A DNA stretch of 64,000 bases from contig NW_021167081.1 of the NCBI RefSeq assembly GCF_003711515.1, positions 2,199,170 through 2,263,169 of the forward strand, written 5' to 3'. This DNA comes from Sodiomyces alkalinus F11. Taxonomy: Eukaryota > Ascomycota > Sordariomycetes > Glomerellales > Plectosphaerellaceae. The position numbers and the translations under genes are program-made. Within the stretch, counting starts at the first letter, position 1. The number at the start of each line of letters is the position of its first letter. Under the pieces are notes generated by a model. The model saw nothing but the letters and a program-made list of their open reading frames with translations, was not told where the DNA came from and did no database searches. Below, piece after piece: positions 59,670 to 64,000 of the stretch.

Positions 59670-61181
59670 TAGTCCTTTTACTATAATATCGTTTATAAAG
59701 GGTCTATAATACCAGGGGATAAAGTCATAAAGGATACGGGTTATAATGCGTATAAACTAGGCTACTAAGTTAGTAGCCTCTAAGGAAGGGTATATATCTT
59801 AAAGAGTCTAATAGTAGTCGTAATGGTAGTTAGATCTTGAGACTCCTCGTTAAGGGTAACCTAATTATAGCCGGAGAAAAGATCTAAGAGGGATATAAGC
59901 TTATATATATCGAAATCCTCGGAGAACCTATCGGTCCTAAGCGGTATAAAGGTATCTTAAAGGGCTACTATATTAATTTTAGTAGCCGAGTTAATAAGCC
60001 GTATATTACCGTCCTTTTTCTTAACTAAGAACTAAGGGTTATAGTAGGCTATATAGCTCTCCTCAATTATACCTTTTTTAAGGCGGTCTTTTAGTATCTA
60101 CACGATTATAGACTCTAGAGCCTTAGGGATAGGGATCCCTTTTACCTACCACGCCTTATAAAGAACCGCTCGAATCTTCTATAAAGGGGCTACCCGTTCG
60201 TTAAGACGGCTGTACTTAGTCTAGTCCTACGTAATAGCTACCTCGCGGTTTAGGAGGACCTTTATTAGGAGCTCCTTTTCCTTAAGGGTTAAGTAGTCGA
60301 CGGTCTTTAGAATAGCGTTAAGTCTTTCGGGTATAAGGCGCGAACAGGGTATAATTTTAGAAAACTTTAGTATAATTAGACTAATAAACCGCTCGTTTTC
60401 GAGCTTTTAGTCTTCCTCTTTAATTTCTACGAGGATATTCTTCTTCTAATAGGGGTCTTTATTAGGGATACTTCTATTAGACGGAATATCGTTAAGAGGG
60501 TAAACCTTAAGAGCCTTAGGCTTCTATATAGTAAAGACGCCTTCGGGATTAGGGGGATAATACGCTTCTTTAATAAGGTCCTAGGACTTCCTCCTTTTAG
60601 GCTATTATAGCCCTTTTATCACGACCACGGCTATACTAGTAATACTATCCTTCTCTTTCTTTAAAGCCTTAAGCGCTTTTATTTAGGAATTATCCTACGT
60701 TATCCGGTCTTTCCGAAAATATAAGACTAAGAGGCTATTAGGGTAGTTAGGCTAATAGTAGTATAGAAAAGTCGAAAAGAATAAGTAGTTAGTGTGAATT
60801 AGTTATTATTATAAAGTCATAGTTATTATATAGAGAGCCTCGGTGATATACCTCTTATATCCTTAGCCTTAATTTTATAGTATCGCCCTTAAGGCTATAT
60901 AAATTCTCTACGTTAAGGGCTTTACCTCCTCTGTAAATAGGAAGGTGATTAAAGTAGCAGCGTCCTTATTATCTAAATAAAAGAAAATATTATCGTCGCT
61001 CTTCTTCTTCTCCTCCTCCTTCTTCCCCTCCGTCCCCTTCTCTCTTATCTCCTCCGCCTCTTTCGCCCCTTAGTCGGGCGAACCGCTAGTCCTATTATTA
61101 CTCGATATTAAGGTAACGGCCCCGGACTAACTATAAGGGACGCCGTTCTCCCCCTATTATCCGATACTTAGATTGATTAAA

Positions 61182-61322
61182 TCCTCCTCTTCTTAACGCT
61201 TCTCCTCCTCCTAACGCTTCTCCTCCTCTTAACGCTTCTCCTCCTCTTAACGCTTCTCCTCCTCTTAACGCTTCTCCTCCTCTTAACGCTTCTCCTCCTC
61301 TTAACACTTCTCCTTCTCTTTA
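61182..61322 (-). repeat. 18-bp tandem repeat in gypsy-C
   Basis: Seven to eight units of CCTCCTCTTAACGCTTCT (plus strand). On the coding minus strand each unit reads stop-Glu-Glu-Glu-Lys-Arg, so the ancestor most likely encoded a QEEEKR-type hexapeptide array in the linker between protease and reverse transcriptase. Confidence 0.85.
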
Positions 61323-64000
61323 AACTTAGGCAGGCATTATCTATAAGGGCGGTCGTTAACCTATTCTCTACTAGCGATAAGGACGATAATATAGGTATCC
61401 CCGTAGGTAATATCTATATTAATCTATCTATCCCTATAAGTAAAAGAGGCGTGACTATCGAGTAAGAATAGTAGGCTAAGGAGTATTCCTGGTTCTATCC
61501 TTTTAATTACTATAACATAGACCTTCCTATACCAGTCCCCGACTTAGAGGTACTCCTCTAGATATCCTGTATAGTTTACCCTATCTACGTTATTAATTCC
61601 CTTAATCGCGATATTACTTTTCCTTATACGGCCCCGTAACCCTAGCTTTTCTACGAGGTCTAGCAGGACAGTATTAAAGACGGCTCCTATATTAATAACT
61701 ACGTAAAAATAATCCTTTATAAGGTAGGCCTTAGCTATTCGCTTAGTTAGACTAACCCGTATCGTTATATACTTAGCGTAAATAGTAGGAGGCTTTAGCT
61801 TATTAATTATCGGGGCGGGCGTGATAGATAGGGTATTATTAGGTATAGGGACTATAGTCCTAGTATTCGTAAACTATATAGGGCGTTCGGGTCTAAAGGG
61901 TAAGCAGTCTATAAAAAAGGCCTTTTTAGGAGTTAAGCGGATAACTTTATAAGGCTTTACCTAGCTACTAATTAACCTTAGTATCTCCTTATAGTCCGCG
62001 AGAATAGCTTTATTAGTAGAGAGGAGGTAAACTATAGGAATCCCTCTATCTCTAAAAGGTACTTTAGACTCTTCTCGCGGACCTTCTATATAATAGCCTC
62101 CTAGTTAAATAACTTAAGGGTATCCTTCTAAGCTAAGGCCCGCGAGATAGGCCGGGTAGTAGTAGAGGTAATAATAGGTCTAAATATAGGGGCTATCGAA
62201 TTAGGGGTCGGGCTATTATCTATATCGGTATCGTTAACTATTTCTATAACCCTTTAGGAGCTTTCCAAAGTTAATAGGGTCTACTAAATAGCCTGAGTAG
62301 GGGAATTAGCTACTTTTAGCGTGGGTTTACTAATTCTGCCGCTGCTAGTGGTACGAAGAGGGTCCTAGGGGTCGGTTAAAGTGTATTAAGATATAGACGT
62401 AGTATATACTCTTGCAGTAATAGAATTAATAGATCCCGTGACCTTAGTAACTCTTAAGGCTTAGGTGGCTTAGTTAGCCTAACTATTCTAATTAGCCTAC
62501 TACTTCTATGCCTACTTAACTATATACTTAATTGTAAGCCTATTAGTCTCTTTAGGCTTATAGGGGAGGGTGGCGGGCTAGAAGATCTTAATATAGAGGT
62601 CTACGAGCTTCTTAAATCGGCTATAGAGCTTAGTAGTTAGCTAATATAGTATAAGGCGTCGGTATAGCTAATACTCGTTAACTCGTAGCTCTGTCTCTAG
62701 GTAGGCTACCTAGGTATCGGTCTAATCTATCACTAAATACTCGGGGAACTATTACTTAACTAGGTTATAGGCGTTATCGTGGATTAGAATGGGGTAGTTA
62801 TCTCTCCGATACCCTTTTTAGCTATAGTAGTAGTAGCGAGCTAGTAAGGGCTGGCCGTTATTCTAGGTACCTCTCTGCTATCCTAGGCGGTTATCGTATT
62901 ACTAGGTCGGGCGGTTATGATTATATCGGTTATTGTATCCAGGGCGGGGTCCTTTATAGTAGATCTCCTCGGTGTACTAGGCGTTATTAGGCTAGTAAGC
63001 GGTACCGTTAGCCTAATTAGGGGCGGCGAAGTATACTAAAATAGTTATCGTTAGCTAAGGGGCGTGCTTAAGAATAGTATAAAAGGCGTTCTTCAGGTTA
63101 GACTTTATAGCGAGGAGGGCTTAGACATTTTCCGTGTCTATTCTCTTAGATAAGGCGAGTACTTAGGTAGTAATACCCCTAACGCCTTTAGCTCTATTAT
63201 AAATATCTGAAATAGTATACTTCTCGAGAAGGTCGGTAAGCTTATCTATATCCAATTAAGAGACTATAGACTCCTAGACTATAGTAGGCCGCCTTAAGAG
63301 TATAGGCTAGAAAGTAGTACTATTAGGCTAATTAGACTTAGCTATACCTAGTATAGCGTCCTTATCTATAGGCTTACCCTCCGCTTCCTAGATATCCGTA
63401 GACCTCTCGCGTAGTAGTTCTGAAGGTAGCCTATAGCTCTTAACTATCTTTCTTAAGTCGGTGCCTCGGATCTTAAGCTTATTAGCAATAAATATATAGA
63501 TATCCCTGTATAGAATAGTAAGGACGATACCGTAAAGCTTGGAGTCCTCGATAAAAGTGCCTTAAACCCGCTCGGTCTTAGCCTTCTAGATAGTAATGTA
63601 CTATAATAAGTCCCTAACCTCATAAACGCTATTAATCTTATACGTCTTATATTTTATCCGAAGCTAATAAACCTCGTACGAGAAGTTAAGTTAGTAGTTA
63701 GGATCTAGATAAGAGTACTCTTTAACGAGCTTTTTAATTAGATTAGACTAACCACTTTTAGCGGTTTAAACCTCTTTAACTAGGTATTTAATAGCGGGAC
63801 GAATAGCCGTATCCATATATAGATTAACGTAGGTAATATTATCGGCTTTACTAAGACGGTTAAACTTAGTATAGTTATTATACTATTAAAGTAATGTGGA
63901 GAGGGACTTATTATTAAAGCGGGGAGCTTTAGTAGCGAGGGGATTTAGGGGTGCTTTTAATATAGTAGTGGTAGGGGGTAAGGCTTTAACGACCTCGGCG

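Larger units (their letters stand above)
59665..64000 (-). mobile_element. gypsy-C, 5' part (Gag, protease, RT), runs off the window
   Basis: Minus strand. Gag text fills about 64,000-62,750 and ends in a zinc knuckle at about 62,838-62,790 (YYYYSQKGYRRDNYP) with Cys and His codons now Tyr. Protease lies at about 61,700-61,450 (INIGAVFNTVLLDLVEKLGL, with Asn at the catalytic Asp position). A charged linker with 18-bp repeats follows, then reverse transcriptase at about 60,450-59,665 (LISLLDLFSGYNQVTL if the stop is read as Gln). The catalytic box FINDI at 59,699-59,685 lies just before the copia-2 insertion point. The 5' LTR lies beyond the window. Confidence 0.78.

Noticed and set aside
61182..61322. 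Regular direct repeats that could suggest a CRISPR array
   Set aside because: The units are contiguous 18-mers without spacers, inside a eukaryotic retrotransposon coding region.

Overview
The window is nuclear DNA of a filamentous ascomycete (Pezizomycotina, possibly Sordariomycetes). The genes are GC-rich with short GT-AG introns of 81-171 nt, and the repeats carry the mark of repeat-induced point mutation (RIP): CpA and TpG almost gone, TpA in great excess, CpG kept. Two compartments meet at a sharp border at 15,902.

Compartment 1 (1-15,901) is ordinary genic DNA. A short relic of a Mutator-like transposase lies near 571-822. Then come a broken sulfate permease gene (2,491-5,188, minus), a Bub2/Cdc16-type TBC GTPase-activating protein (6,833-8,536, plus), a DJ-1/PfpI protein (9,027-9,932, minus), an MFS transporter of the Fmp42/SLC43 type (11,303-13,119, plus) and a class I histone deacetylase of the Hos2/HosA type (13,827-15,320, minus). 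Bub2/DJ-1 and MFS/HDAC are convergent pairs; SulP/Bub2 and DJ-1/MFS are divergent. They look like unrelated housekeeping genes, not a cluster. The DJ-1/MFS intergenic region carries a 35-nt G homopolymer.

Compartment 2 (15,902-64,000) is a RIP-destroyed transposon block with no intact gene. In order: copia-1 (15,902-22,258, plus, two LTRs); 80 bp of probable host DNA; gypsy-A (22,344-31,646, minus, two 127-bp LTRs); the 3' end of a LINE (31,647-about 32,250, plus); an unassigned stretch; copia-B (minus, a second copia family) split by gypsy-B (34,577-41,690, plus, with a chromodomain); a long RIP-killed reading frame with a Ulp1/C48-like protease core (about 45,000-46,990, minus); unassigned repeat DNA; and gypsy-C (minus, about 50,300 to beyond the window end) split by copia-2 (52,930-59,664, minus, same family as copia-1), with a perfect GTTAT target duplication. 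Copia-2 itself contains a roughly 400-bp segment that has escaped RIP.

The most notable points are the multiply broken sulfate permease outside the RIP block, the decayed C48-like protease gene whose frame survives for about 660 codons, the islands of unmutated sequence within the RIP block, and the precisely resolvable nested insertions. Nothing here could be checked against a database. All family names rest on motifs read by eye.
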